NCBI GenBank assembly: GCA_028290765.1
Contig: JAQGJF010000479.1
Coordinates: forward strand, 1 to 5,798
Direction of reading: 5' to 3'
DNA: 5,798 nt
Origin: Tardiphaga sp.
GTDB lineage: Bacteria; Pseudomonadota; Alphaproteobacteria; Rhizobiales; Xanthobacteraceae
Under the pieces are notes generated by a model, which did no database searches, had not been told where the DNA came from, and saw only the letters and a program-made list of their open reading frames with translations. A program made the translations under genes and the position numbers. Numbering within the stretch: the stretch's first letter is position 1; every line of letters starts with the position of its first letter. Below, piece after piece: positions 1-5,753 of the stretch.

Positions 1-883
1 AGAAGTCCAACTTGGTCGATACCGCCGCGCGAATCTTGCCGGCGGGGGTCTTGTATTCGGGCTGCAGATTTGTACCGGTAATTTTCTGAACGATCTCGAC
101 GAGCCTGTTGAGCGTTGTTGCCGTCCCGGTTGCCACATTGAAGCTCTCGCGCGATACGTCGCTCTCCATCGCCATGACATTGGCGCGCGCCACATCGACC
201 ACATGAATGTAATCGTGTACCTCGAGCCCATCGTCCGGAATGATCGGACGTTCGCCTTTCTTCAGGCGGTCATAGGTGTCGACAATGTAGACCGAGTTGA
301 CCGCGCGAAGGTGCTGGCGCTCGCCGTATACCGAAGAGTAACGCAGCGATATCGATTTCACGCCATATCGGTCATGATAGAGTTTGCCGAAGTTCTCGCC
401 CATGATCTTGGATGCCGCATACAGCGCTGCGCCCGGTTGCAGCTTGCTCCATGTCCACGGCGTCGATTCGTCGATTAGGTCGGCGCTCGGTTCGCCATAA
501 ACCGCGATTGACGAAGAAAATATCACCTTCTCTATATTACGGTACCGGCACGCATCGTAGACGTTCAGCATGCCCTGAACGTTGACGGCGACGCCGAGGT
601 TCGGATTTTGGGTGAGCGGAAGCGTGAGGAACCCGGCCGCTGCGAAGACGCCGTTGACGCCGTCGAGGGCATCGAAGAGTTCATTGGCGCGCAGGATATC
701 GCCGCGCATGAACTTCACCCGCGGGTTTCGGACCAGATCTTCGATGCCTTCCGGCGTTCCCAACGAATAATTGTCGAATAGGACCACTTCGCGTGCGTCG
801 GCCGCAAGAAGCTGCTCGGTGATATGAGCGCCTATCTGGCTGGCGCCTCCCGTGATCAGAAATTTGCCGCCCTTGATCTTCAT
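1..883 (-). CDS. NAD-dependent epimerase/dehydratase (extended SDR), 3' end outside window
   Basis: Reading leftwards from the ATG at 883-881, 294 codons are open to the window edge, so the C-terminus is cut off; the family is usually 300-330 residues, so little is missing. Seen: an N-terminal Rossmann motif TGGASQIG (residues 11-18), an acidic residue after the second strand (VVLFDN, D37) that favours NAD over NADP, the substrate-side serines SSSIAVYGE (123-131), the catalytic YAASK (Y155, K159), and the RYSSVYGERQ segment (181-190) typical of nucleotide-sugar epimerase-like proteins. Family knowledge: extended SDRs related to UDP-glucose 4-epimerase do NAD-dependent epimerisation, dehydration or oxidation, mostly on nucleotide sugars, in the cytoplasm. 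The start is supported by AAGGA six to seven bases upstream. Oddity: the third residue group of the usual TGxxGxxG is S15-Q16 instead of G-F. It follows the aldehyde dehydrogenase gene on the same strand after 106 bp, so co-transcription is likely. Substrate unknown; a sugar role is not assured in this context. Confidence 0.9.
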   Translation of the reverse strand, partial: MKIKGGKFLITGGASQIGAHITEQLLAADAREVVLFDNYSLGTPEGIEDLVRNPRVKFMRGDILRANELFDALDGVNGVFAAAGFLTLPLTQNPNLGVAVNVQGMLNVYDACRYRNIEKVIFSSSIAVYGEPSADLIDESTPWTWSKLQPGAALYAASKIMGENFGKLYHDRYGVKSISLRYSSVYGERQHLRAVNSVYIVDTYDRLKKGERPIIPDDGLEVHDYIHVVDVARANVMAMESDVSRESFNVATGTATTLNRLVEIVQKITGTNLQPEYKTPAGKIRAAVSTKLDF

Positions 884-910
884 CTTGCGTCCTTTCGTGA
901 ATGCGCTTCG

Positions 911-928
911 CCGGCCTGGTCGGGCCGG
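911..928. repeat. Short inverted repeat in the dehydrogenase-SDR spacer
   Basis: CCGGCC (911-916) and GGCCGG (923-928) form a perfect 6-bp stem with a 6-base loop, just upstream of the SDR ribosome binding site. With the stronger palindrome at 951-971 it puts two hairpins into a 106-bp spacer. No T-run follows on either strand, so it is not a standard intrinsic terminator. In GC-rich DNA a 6-bp stem may be chance. Confidence 0.4.
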
Positions 929-950
929 GTCAAGTCCTGAATATGCCATT

Positions 951-971
951 GGACGGCCGTCTCGGCCGTCC
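951..971. repeat. Strong perfect hairpin between aldehyde dehydrogenase and SDR genes
   Basis: GGACGGCCG (951-959) and CGGCCGTCC (963-971) are perfect complements: a 9-bp, almost all G/C stem with a 3-base loop. It starts 18 bases past the dehydrogenase stop codon (992-990, minus strand). After the stem on the minus strand the sequence is AATGGCATATTC, with no U-tract, so classical Rho-independent termination is not supported. A transcript-processing or 3'-end-stabilising hairpin that tunes expression of the downstream SDR is possible; so is a small dispersed palindrome. Confidence 0.55.
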
Positions 972-989
972 GAGTTGTGTTGGAAAAAC

Positions 990-2477
990 TCACAGCATGA
1001 TGTGGATCGACTTCTCTTCCGTGTAGGAATAAAGTTCTTCCACGCCCCGCTCGCGGCCGATGCCACTGTTCTTATAGCCGCCATAAGGCAGGGCGCGCAC
1101 GTGGGCGTTGACGCCGTTGATCCAGACATAGCCCGATTGCAGGCGCTGCGCCGTGCGCATCGCCTTGGTGATGTCGCTGGTCCAGACGGCCGCAGTCAGG
1201 CCGTATTCGACGGAATTCGCCGCCTTGATGACTTCGTCGGGATCCGACCACCGCATGACGGAAAGGACGGGGCCGAAAATTTCTTCGCGCGCCACCCGCA
1301 TGTCCTGTTTGACGTCGGCAAATACCGTCGGCTCGAGCCAGTAACCCTTCTCGAACAGGGCGCCGGCGGGCTGCTTGCCGCCGGCCACCAACCGAGCGCC
1401 ATCGGCGTTGGCGCTGTCGATATGAGATCGCACCCTGCCAAGATGCGCGGCCGAGTTGATGGCGCCCATTTGGGTGTTGGAATCGAAGGGATCGCCGACC
1501 TGAATGCGCGCGACTCTGGCGACCACGTGTTCCAAAACCTCGTCGTAGATGGAATCATGCACGAACAGGCGGCTGGTCGAGCCGCATGATTGACCTTGCC
1601 AGCTGAAGTTCATGCCGGCGACGGCCGCCGCTGCGACTTTCTCGACCGGCGCATCGCCGAACACGATAAACGGGTTCTTGCCGCCAAGTTCGAGCGAAAC
1701 ATGCTTTACGGCGACTTCGGCGGCCGACCGTTGAATGGCCATGCCGGTGCGGGCCGAGCCGACGAAGGACAGCCGCTTGACGCGCGGATGCCGTACCAGG
1801 GCGTTGCCGACGTCGGCATTGCCCGACAACATAGTCAGCACCCCCGGCGGCAAGATATCGCTTGCGATCTCGGCGAGGATCGATGCCGACAGCGGGCTTT
1901 GCTCCGATGGCTTCAGCACGACGGCATTTCCCGCCATCAATGGCGAGGCCATGCCGACGATGGCGAAATTGATCGGATGATTGAAGGCGAGGATGCGGCC
2001 GACGACGCCGTAAGGTTCGCGAATTGTGAAGTGTATGTTGTCGGGCGTCGCCGGGATGCTGCTTCCTTGAAGTTCGTAACCAAGGCCGGCGAAGTATCGA
2101 AGTCTCTCGACGCCGCCGGATATATCGTTGCGCATCGGCGTGATCGGGTTGCCGGTGTCGGCCACCTCGACATCGAGGAGTTCGTCCGCGCGCTTCATGA
2201 TCGCGTCGCCAAGCTGCATCAGATAATCCGAGCGCTTCGCCACCGACAGGGCGGCCCATTTGACCTGGGCGTCTTCGGCAAGATCGACCGCGCGCGCGAC
2301 GTCATTGGCGGTGCCGAGCGGAACCTTGCCGATGTAGTCCTCGTTGGCGGGATTGAGGCAGTCGATCCAGCCGCCGTCCGAACTTTCGACAAGCTTGCCG
2401 CCGATCAGCATCCGGCCTGAAATCGGCTTGTCGCTGAGCGCTTTCGCCGCGTTGGTTTGCACTTTAGGCACATTCAT
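990..2477 (-). CDS. NAD(P)-dependent aldehyde dehydrogenase, betaine-aldehyde-dehydrogenase-like
   Basis: A 495-residue full-length member of the aldehyde dehydrogenase superfamily, which oxidises an aldehyde to its carboxylic acid with NAD(P)+ in the cytoplasm. Seen from the ATG at 2477: the cofactor-fold segment ILAFNHP with N166, VVLKPSEQSP with K189, the SFVGSARTG loop (237-245), the general base in LELGGKNP (E263), the nucleophile in WQGQSCGS (C298), EEIFGP (E399, F401) and the C-terminal LPYGGYKNSGIGRE (463-476). All key residues are present. The usual PWN before the oxyanion Asn is AFN here, and QGQxC reads QGQSC; both are tolerated in the family. An in-frame GTG at 2549 would add 24 residues that run through the repeat cluster at 2531-2561 and look unlike any family N-terminus; the ATG, with AGG seven bases upstream and a more distal AGGA, is preferred. 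It lies 81 bp after the Bug gene on the same strand. The specific aldehyde is not predictable. Confidence 0.95.
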   Translation of the reverse strand: MNVPKVQTNAAKALSDKPISGRMLIGGKLVESSDGGWIDCLNPANEDYIGKVPLGTANDVARAVDLAEDAQVKWAALSVAKRSDYLMQLGDAIMKRADELLDVEVADTGNPITPMRNDISGGVERLRYFAGLGYELQGSSIPATPDNIHFTIREPYGVVGRILAFNHPINFAIVGMASPLMAGNAVVLKPSEQSPLSASILAEIASDILPPGVLTMLSGNADVGNALVRHPRVKRLSFVGSARTGMAIQRSAAEVAVKHVSLELGGKNPFIVFGDAPVEKVAAAAVAGMNFSWQGQSCGSTSRLFVHDSIYDEVLEHVVARVARIQVGDPFDSNTQMGAINSAAHLGRVRSHIDSANADGARLVAGGKQPAGALFEKGYWLEPTVFADVKQDMRVAREEIFGPVLSVMRWSDPDEVIKAANSVEYGLTAAVWTSDITKAMRTAQRLQSGYVWINGVNAHVRALPYGGYKNSGIGRERGVEELYSYTEEKSIHIML

Positions 2478-2530
2478 TTCGCCTGGATCCTCACAAGCAT
2501 CAAGAACACGGGAATTCGGAAAACTGGCAG

Positions 2531-2561
2531 TCACGTGCCTCACAGGCACTCATGTGCCTCA
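2531..2561. repeat. Direct 12-mer repeat with alternative hairpins, Bug-dehydrogenase junction
   Basis: TCACGTGCCTCA (2531-2542) and TCATGTGCCTCA (2550-2561) match at 11 of 12 bases with a 19-bp period. Between them, AGGCAC (2544-2549) is complementary to GTGCCT in both copies (2535-2540 and 2554-2559). The centre can therefore pair with either neighbour, giving two mutually exclusive 6-bp hairpins with 3- and 4-base loops. The right copy carries the TGA stop codon of the Bug gene (2561-2559 on the minus strand), and the cluster ends 53 bases upstream of the dehydrogenase ATG. It could be a protein-binding site or an intercistronic RNA structure; the function is unknown. Confidence 0.5.
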
Positions 2562-3533
2562 TCGCACTCTTAAACCGGCTTTTTCGATCAGGCTGCCCCA
2601 TTTCTTGTCTTCCGCCCGCATGAATTCTCCGAACTCGTCCGGCGTGCCGGTCGCGACGTCAGCGCCGAGTTTGGAAATGCGCTCGACGATCTCCGGCGAC
2701 GACAGCGCGCGTTTGATATGCTCGTTCAGTAGTTTGATCCGCTCGGGCGGCGTGCCCGCTTTCACGACGATGCCGTTCCACCCGATCACGTCGAAATCCT
2801 GCAAGCCGGGCACACCCGACTCGGCCACGGTCGGGAGGTCAGGCAGACCGCTTGCGCGTGTCTTGCTGCTGATTGCGAGGCCGCGGAGGGACCGTGACTC
2901 GATCTGCTGGGTCGCGGTGATGACGTCGGTAAAGGTTGTTTCAACGTCTCCGGCCATCACCGCGGTCAAGGCATGGGCGGTCCCGGTGTAGGGAACATGC
3001 GCTGCCTCCATCCCGGCCTGGGTCTTGAGCATCTCGAAGCCCATTTGAAACGAACTGCCGAATCCGCTTGATGAATAGCGCAACCCCGTTGGATTTTTCT
3101 TCGCGTACGCGACCAGTTCGGCGGTCGAATGAACCGGTAGGTCGTTATTGACAACAAGGAGATTGGGATAGGTCGTCGTCCTTGAAACCGGCGCAAATTC
3201 CATCAGCGGATTGAACGTCATATTGCTGTAAAGGTGGGCGTTGACCGTCATCAGCCCGATATGGCCCATCATCAGCGTATAACCGTCGGCCGGTGCCGTT
3301 AGCGCATAGGCCGCGCCGATGTTTCCATTCGCGCCAGGCTTGTCTTCGACAGTGACCGTTTGCTGGAGCGACTTTTGTATCTTATCGGCGATCAGGCGCG
3401 AGACGATGTCGGCGGCGCCGCCGGGCCCGGTGGGCACGACGATACGAATGGGCCGGTCGGGATAGGTTTCGGCGCTGGCTTGCGCCGGCAGATAGGTCAA
3501 TGCCGCGACAAGGAGAACGAAATTTAGACGCAT
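2559..3533 (-). CDS. Bug/TctC-family tripartite tricarboxylate transporter solute-binding protein
   Basis: A 324-residue protein, normal length for the Bug (TctC) family of periplasmic receptors, which bind carboxylates or other small organic compounds and deliver them to TctA/TctB membrane partners or act as extracytoplasmic sensors. Seen: a Sec signal peptide (MRLN, then hydrophobic residues 5-16, with likely cleavage at AQASA|ETYP after residue 21); YPDRPIRIVVPTGPGGAADIVSR-type start of the mature domain with D42; DKPGANGNIGA (64-74); DGYTLMMG (83-90); SSSGFGSSFQMG (154-165); and LPDLPTVAESGVPG (230-243). The family's usual His-Leu after SxGxGS is Phe-Gln-Met here (162-164), in the ligand-facing region. 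The ATG at 3533 is chosen because GGGAGG sits six bases upstream; a TTG 18 bases earlier would place that SD inside the gene. It is the first gene of the minus-strand unit. No TctA or TctB gene is in the window, so the partner is elsewhere or absent. The ligand is unknown. Confidence 0.95.
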   Translation of the reverse strand: MRLNFVLLVAALTYLPAQASAETYPDRPIRIVVPTGPGGAADIVSRLIADKIQKSLQQTVTVEDKPGANGNIGAAYALTAPADGYTLMMGHIGLMTVNAHLYSNMTFNPLMEFAPVSRTTTYPNLLVVNNDLPVHSTAELVAYAKKNPTGLRYSSSGFGSSFQMGFEMLKTQAGMEAAHVPYTGTAHALTAVMAGDVETTFTDVITATQQIESRSLRGLAISSKTRASGLPDLPTVAESGVPGLQDFDVIGWNGIVVKAGTPPERIKLLNEHIKRALSSPEIVERISKLGADVATGTPDEFGEFMRAEDKKWGSLIEKAGLRVR

Positions 3534-3693
3534 CGAGCGCCTCCCACCCAATTGTTTTGTTTATACGTTGGCCGAAATTGCGCTCACGCGAATGGTGTCG
3601 GCTTTGACCGAGCGCAACCAGGGTGCGGACGAAAACCTACTATGCCGCGCGTCGCGATCAACCACATAAGAATCTATAGAAGTATGCGATATC

Positions 3694-3710
3694 GGCATGC
3701 TGCGGATTGC
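3694..3710 (+). repeat. Copy 1 of a direct repeat in the divergent spacer
   Basis: GGCATGCTGC followed directly by GGATTGC. The same two blocks recur at 3861-3870 and 3881-3887, there separated by 10 extra bases. The start-to-start distance of the first block is 167 bp. This copy overlaps the dyad GCTGC-N5-GCAGC (3699-3713). Operator function is only inferred. Confidence 0.4.
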
Positions 3711-3762
3711 AGCCCGTCGAGGCGGTGAGATGGAGGCCGGTCCGGTATGGCCTGAAATCGAT

Positions 3763-3786
3763 ACCAGCATGATGAAATATTCTGGT
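3763..3786. promoter_or_regulatory. Candidate operator dyad ACCAG-N14-CTGGT
   Basis: Five-base perfect arms (3763-3767, 3782-3786), with one mismatch before a further matching base on each side, flank an A/T-rich core containing ATGAAATATT. The dyad is centred about 140 bp upstream of the RraA-like ATG in otherwise GC-rich sequence. This shape suits a LysR-type binding site, but arms of five bases occur by chance and no T-N11-A consensus is clear. Confidence 0.25.
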
Positions 3787-3860
3787 GTGCCGGCGATGCG
3801 CGCTGATAGAAAACGGCGGCCATGGATGGGTGTCGAGTTCGCGGCCGCGGCACGAGAAAC

Positions 3861-3887
3861 GGCATGCTGCCCGATTTGAGGGATTGC
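3861..3887 (+). repeat. Copy 2 of a direct repeat in the divergent spacer
   Basis: GGCATGCTGC (3861-3870) and GGATTGC (3881-3887) repeat the blocks of 3694-3710, with CCGATTTGAG inserted between them, i.e. about one helical turn. It ends 28 bases before the RraA-like ATG, so a protein bound here would overlap the promoter or leader of that gene. Confidence 0.4.
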
Positions 3888-3915
3888 GACTGAACGATAC
3901 GACTTGGGAGGCCAG

Positions 3916-4635
3916 ATGTACGGCCATATTTATTACAACATAACGCGCCCCGATCCGGCACTGCTCGCGGCGTTCAACGACGTGTCGACCGCGACTTTGT
4001 CCGACGCCATGGGACGGCATGGTGCGCTCAGTTCAGCGATCCGGCCGGTCTATGAGGGTATCCATATGGTCGGCTCGGCGCTGACCGTGCTGTGTTTTCC
4101 GGGCGATAACATCATGACGCACAAGGCGTTACAGATGGTCGAGCCGGGCGATGTCCTGATGATCGACGATGGCGACTACGATACCGGCTGTTTCGGCCAC
4201 AAAAGCGCGCTCAACGCACGGTCGCGAGGCGGTGTCGGCGTGGTCGCCAGCGGCTCCGTGCGGGATGTCGCCATGTTGCGACGGGACCGTTTCCCGACGT
4301 TCTCCCGCAGCGTCTCGCCGCGCGCGCCGCAGAAGAACACGCCGGGGTCGATAAATGTGCCGGTGCAGATCGGCGGCATCGTGATTTATCCTGGCGATAT
4401 TATCGTCGGCGACGATGACGGCGTCGTCGTCGTGCCGCTGGCCATGGCCGGCGCAATCCTCGAAAAGGCGAAATTCCGTGATCGGAAGGAACAGGAGGCG
4501 ACCGGCTCCTCGCCTGGCGAATTGCCGCTTGATCCGACCGGTGCGGCCTTGCAGCTGGATAGCCTTATCGACGGCAAGGTCGTCGAACATCGGGAGCCGG
4601 TATCCTGGGGACCGGCGCTGCGGGTGGGCGGCTAG
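3916..4635 (+). CDS. RraA-like protein, class II pyruvate aldolase/decarboxylase family
   Basis: A 239-residue protein of the RraA/HMG-CHA aldolase fold. Family members are metal-dependent class II aldolases that cleave 4-hydroxy-4-methyl-2-oxoglutarate or 4-carboxy-4-hydroxy-2-oxoadipate to pyruvate (plus pyruvate or oxaloacetate), or decarboxylate oxaloacetate; E. coli RraA instead inhibits RNase E. Seen: LSDAMGR (28-34), GSALTV (53-58), PGDNIMTHKAL (62-72), PGDVLMIDDGD (77-87), the GSVRD segment with R116-D117 (substrate Arg and metal Asp of the aldolases), INVPVQIGG (146-154) and YPGDIIVGDDDGVVVVP (158-174). RraA itself lacks the Arg-Asp pair, so an enzyme is more likely than an RNase regulator. 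Oddity: the acidic residue expected 21 positions before the Arg (D-X20-R-D) is H95, within FGHKSALNAR. The start at 3916 is supported by GGGAGG four bases upstream; a TTG at 3904 would swallow that SD. It is divergent from the Bug gene and 170 bp before the LysR gene. Exact reaction unknown. Confidence 0.9.
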   Translation: MYGHIYYNITRPDPALLAAFNDVSTATLSDAMGRHGALSSAIRPVYEGIHMVGSALTVLCFPGDNIMTHKALQMVEPGDVLMIDDGDYDTGCFGHKSALNARSRGGVGVVASGSVRDVAMLRRDRFPTFSRSVSPRAPQKNTPGSINVPVQIGGIVIYPGDIIVGDDDGVVVVPLAMAGAILEKAKFRDRKEQEATGSSPGELPLDPTGAALQLDSLIDGKVVEHREPVSWGPALRVGG

Positions 4636-4644
4636 CGTGCGGAT

Positions 4645-4668
4645 GGCTTTCGCCGAAAGAGCGAAAGC
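4645..4668. repeat. Hairpin after the RraA-like gene
   Basis: GCTTTCGC (4646-4653) and GCGAAAGC (4661-4668) make a perfect 8-bp stem with a 7-base loop, beginning 11 bases past the stop codon. The next bases are ACCAAAACC, so there is no U-tract on the plus strand. It may mark the 3' end of the aldolase message or protect it, but it is not a canonical terminator. CTTTC/GAAAG inside the same segment offers a smaller alternative fold. Confidence 0.45.
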
Positions 4669-4734
4669 ACCAAAACCAGCTGTATAAAGCCGCACAGCAG
4701 ACGAGGACGAATGCTCCCCGGTGCTCATGTGCAC

Positions 4735-4752
4735 TGCGCCATTTTCTGCGCA
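4735..4752. promoter_or_regulatory. Candidate autoregulatory dyad upstream of the LysR gene
   Basis: TGCGC (4735-4739) and GCGCA (4748-4752) are perfect inverted arms around the T-rich core CATTTTCT, 53 bases upstream of the regulator ATG. LysR genes are commonly autoregulated, so a site here would make sense. No convincing -35/-10 pair is seen in the 170-bp spacer (TGTATAAAG at 4681-4689 and TACTAT at 4774-4779 are weak -10 candidates). Chance occurrence cannot be excluded. Confidence 0.25.
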
Positions 4753-4805
4753 TTTGCCCATGCCGTGCCGGAGTACTATGATGCCTGGATATACTGGGAG
4801 CCAGG

Positions 4806-5753
4806 ATGAAACTCCAGCAGCTTCGTTACGTCCTTGAGATCACGCGTTGTGGCAATCATCTTTCCGCCGCGGCGGAGGCGTTAAACACATCGCAGTCCGG
4901 GGTCAGCCGCCAAATTCAGCTGCTTGAAGCCGAGCTCGGCTTCGAAATTTTTCTGCGGACACGAAATCGGGTTATCGGTCTTACGGCGCATGGCGAGCAT
5001 GTGGTCGATATCGCCCGCAGCGTCGTCGACGACATCGGCGCGCTCCGCTCGCTGAAGGACGAGGTTTCGGTCGGCAATCGCGGCACATTGACGATAGGCA
5101 CGACCCATACCCAGGCGCGCTACGTCCTGCCGCGTGTGATCGCGGAGTTCATGCGGCTTTATCCGGATATCGAATTGTTCCTGAAGGAAGGGGACCCGGA
5201 AGAAGTCTGCCAAATGGTCGATGCCGGTGACGCGGACCTGGCGATCGCGACTGAAACGGGCCGGACTTTTTCGCATTTGGTCAAGTTGCCGTGCTTTGAA
5301 ATAGCCCGCAGCGTGGTCGCGAAAGCGGATCATCCAATATTGAAGCTCAAAAAGCTGACGCTTCCCGATATTGCCGCGTATCCGATCGTCATCTATGGCG
5401 CGCGCCATAGCGGCCGGCTGAAAGTGATGGACGCCTTTCGTAAGGCCGGCCTCAAGCCCAAGATCAGTCTCAACGCGGTCGACGCGGATATCTGCAAGGC
5501 TTATGTGGAACTGGGCATCGGCATTGCCATCCTCGCGGATATTACGGTCGACCCGGTTCGCGATACGGCTATTCGCGCGCGCAGTGCCCGCGATCTTTTC
5601 GAAAGCAGCATGGTCTATGTCACGTTGCGGTCCGCTTCCTATATCCGGCCATATGTGGTCGATTTCCTGCGAATCGTAGCGCCGACGCTGACCGCGCCCG
5701 CTATCCGTGACGCCATGCGGGCCTCGCGCAGACACGCTGTCGAGCGGGTCTAG
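4806..5753 (+). CDS. LysR-type transcriptional regulator, CysB-like
   Basis: A 315-residue full-length LysR regulator, a cytoplasmic tetrameric DNA-binding protein. Seen: the N-terminal winged helix-turn-helix with MKLQQLRYVLEI, LSAAAEALNTSQSGVSRQI (19-37) and LLEAELG (39-45); a linker helix to about residue 88; then a two-lobed periplasmic-binding-protein-like effector domain. It belongs to the CysB/Cbl branch: TIGTTHTQARYVLP (96-109), LAIATE (145-150), YGARHSGR (197-204), AVDADICKAYVELGIGIAI (224-242). The residues recalled as lining the CysB effector pocket fall at the same numbers here: T100, T102, Q103 and T149 are kept, and T202 is Ser. CysB senses O-acetyl-/N-acetylserine and activates sulfur assimilation; relatives control organosulfur and other catabolic genes. 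GGGAG five to six bases upstream of 4806 supports the start. It probably controls the neighbouring divergent genes. The TAG stop lies at the edge of the downstream repeat. Confidence 0.95.
   Translation: MKLQQLRYVLEITRCGNHLSAAAEALNTSQSGVSRQIQLLEAELGFEIFLRTRNRVIGLTAHGEHVVDIARSVVDDIGALRSLKDEVSVGNRGTLTIGTTHTQARYVLPRVIAEFMRLYPDIELFLKEGDPEEVCQMVDAGDADLAIATETGRTFSHLVKLPCFEIARSVVAKADHPILKLKKLTLPDIAAYPIVIYGARHSGRLKVMDAFRKAGLKPKISLNAVDADICKAYVELGIGIAILADITVDPVRDTAIRARSARDLFESSMVYVTLRSASYIRPYVVDFLRIVAPTLTAPAIRDAMRASRRHAVERV

Larger units (their letters stand above)
3534..3915. promoter_or_regulatory. Divergent control region between Bug and RraA-like genes
   Basis: A 382-bp spacer with no convincing gene; short open frames in it have no recognisable protein features. 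It must hold the promoters of both directions. Candidate elements seen: a minus-strand TATAAA (3565-3560) about 26 bases before the Bug ATG but without a good -35; an A/T-rich patch around 3663-3692 containing the palindrome TCTATAGA (3673-3680); GCTGC-N5-GCAGC (3699-3713); ACCAG-N14-CTGGT (3763-3786); and a 10-bp direct repeat GGCATGCTGC (3694-3703 and 3861-3870). Strong SD sequences close both ends (GGGAGG before each ATG). The CysB-type regulator one gene away is the natural candidate to bind here, since LysR proteins often act on divergent spacers; its site cannot be assigned from sequence. Confidence 0.55.

Noticed and set aside
203..770. Plus-strand open frames inside the SDR gene (203-478, 582-770)
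   Set aside because: Antisense to an uninterrupted SDR reading frame with conserved motifs.
852..2420. Long plus-strand open frames opposite the aldehyde dehydrogenase (852-1589 and 1590-2420, same frame with one stop between)
   Set aside because: They mirror the codon structure of a full-length enzyme with every catalytic residue; the translations are Asp/Arg/Gly/Ala-rich and have no recognisable domain, as expected for antisense frames in GC-rich DNA.
2478..2549. GTG start at 2549 extending the aldehyde dehydrogenase by 24 residues
   Set aside because: The extension runs through the repeat cluster, resembles no dehydrogenase N-terminus, and the internal ATG at 2477 has its own upstream purine-rich site.
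3534..3551. TTG start at 3551 for the Bug protein, adding MGGRRS
   Set aside because: It would place the strong GGGAGG ribosome binding site inside the gene; ATG at 3533 gives a normal signal peptide.
3561..4020. Short open frames on both strands in the divergent spacer (for example 3697-3879 plus, 3561-3770 minus)
   Set aside because: No SD of note, no recognisable protein sequence, and they overlap likely promoter sequence; the spacer is better read as regulatory.
2549..4734. CTCATGTGC shared between the 2549-2557 repeat cluster and 4726-4734 upstream of the LysR gene
   Set aside because: A single 9-mer match between two spots of a 5.8-kb window is expected by chance, and the surroundings do not match.
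4129..4761. 210-codon minus-strand open frame over the RraA-like gene and following spacer
   Set aside because: Low-complexity Arg/His/Ala-rich translation, antisense to a well-supported gene, without a convincing start site.
4881..5735. 284-codon minus-strand open frame opposite the LysR gene
   Set aside because: It is the antisense shadow of a clear LysR protein and shows no family motif of its own.
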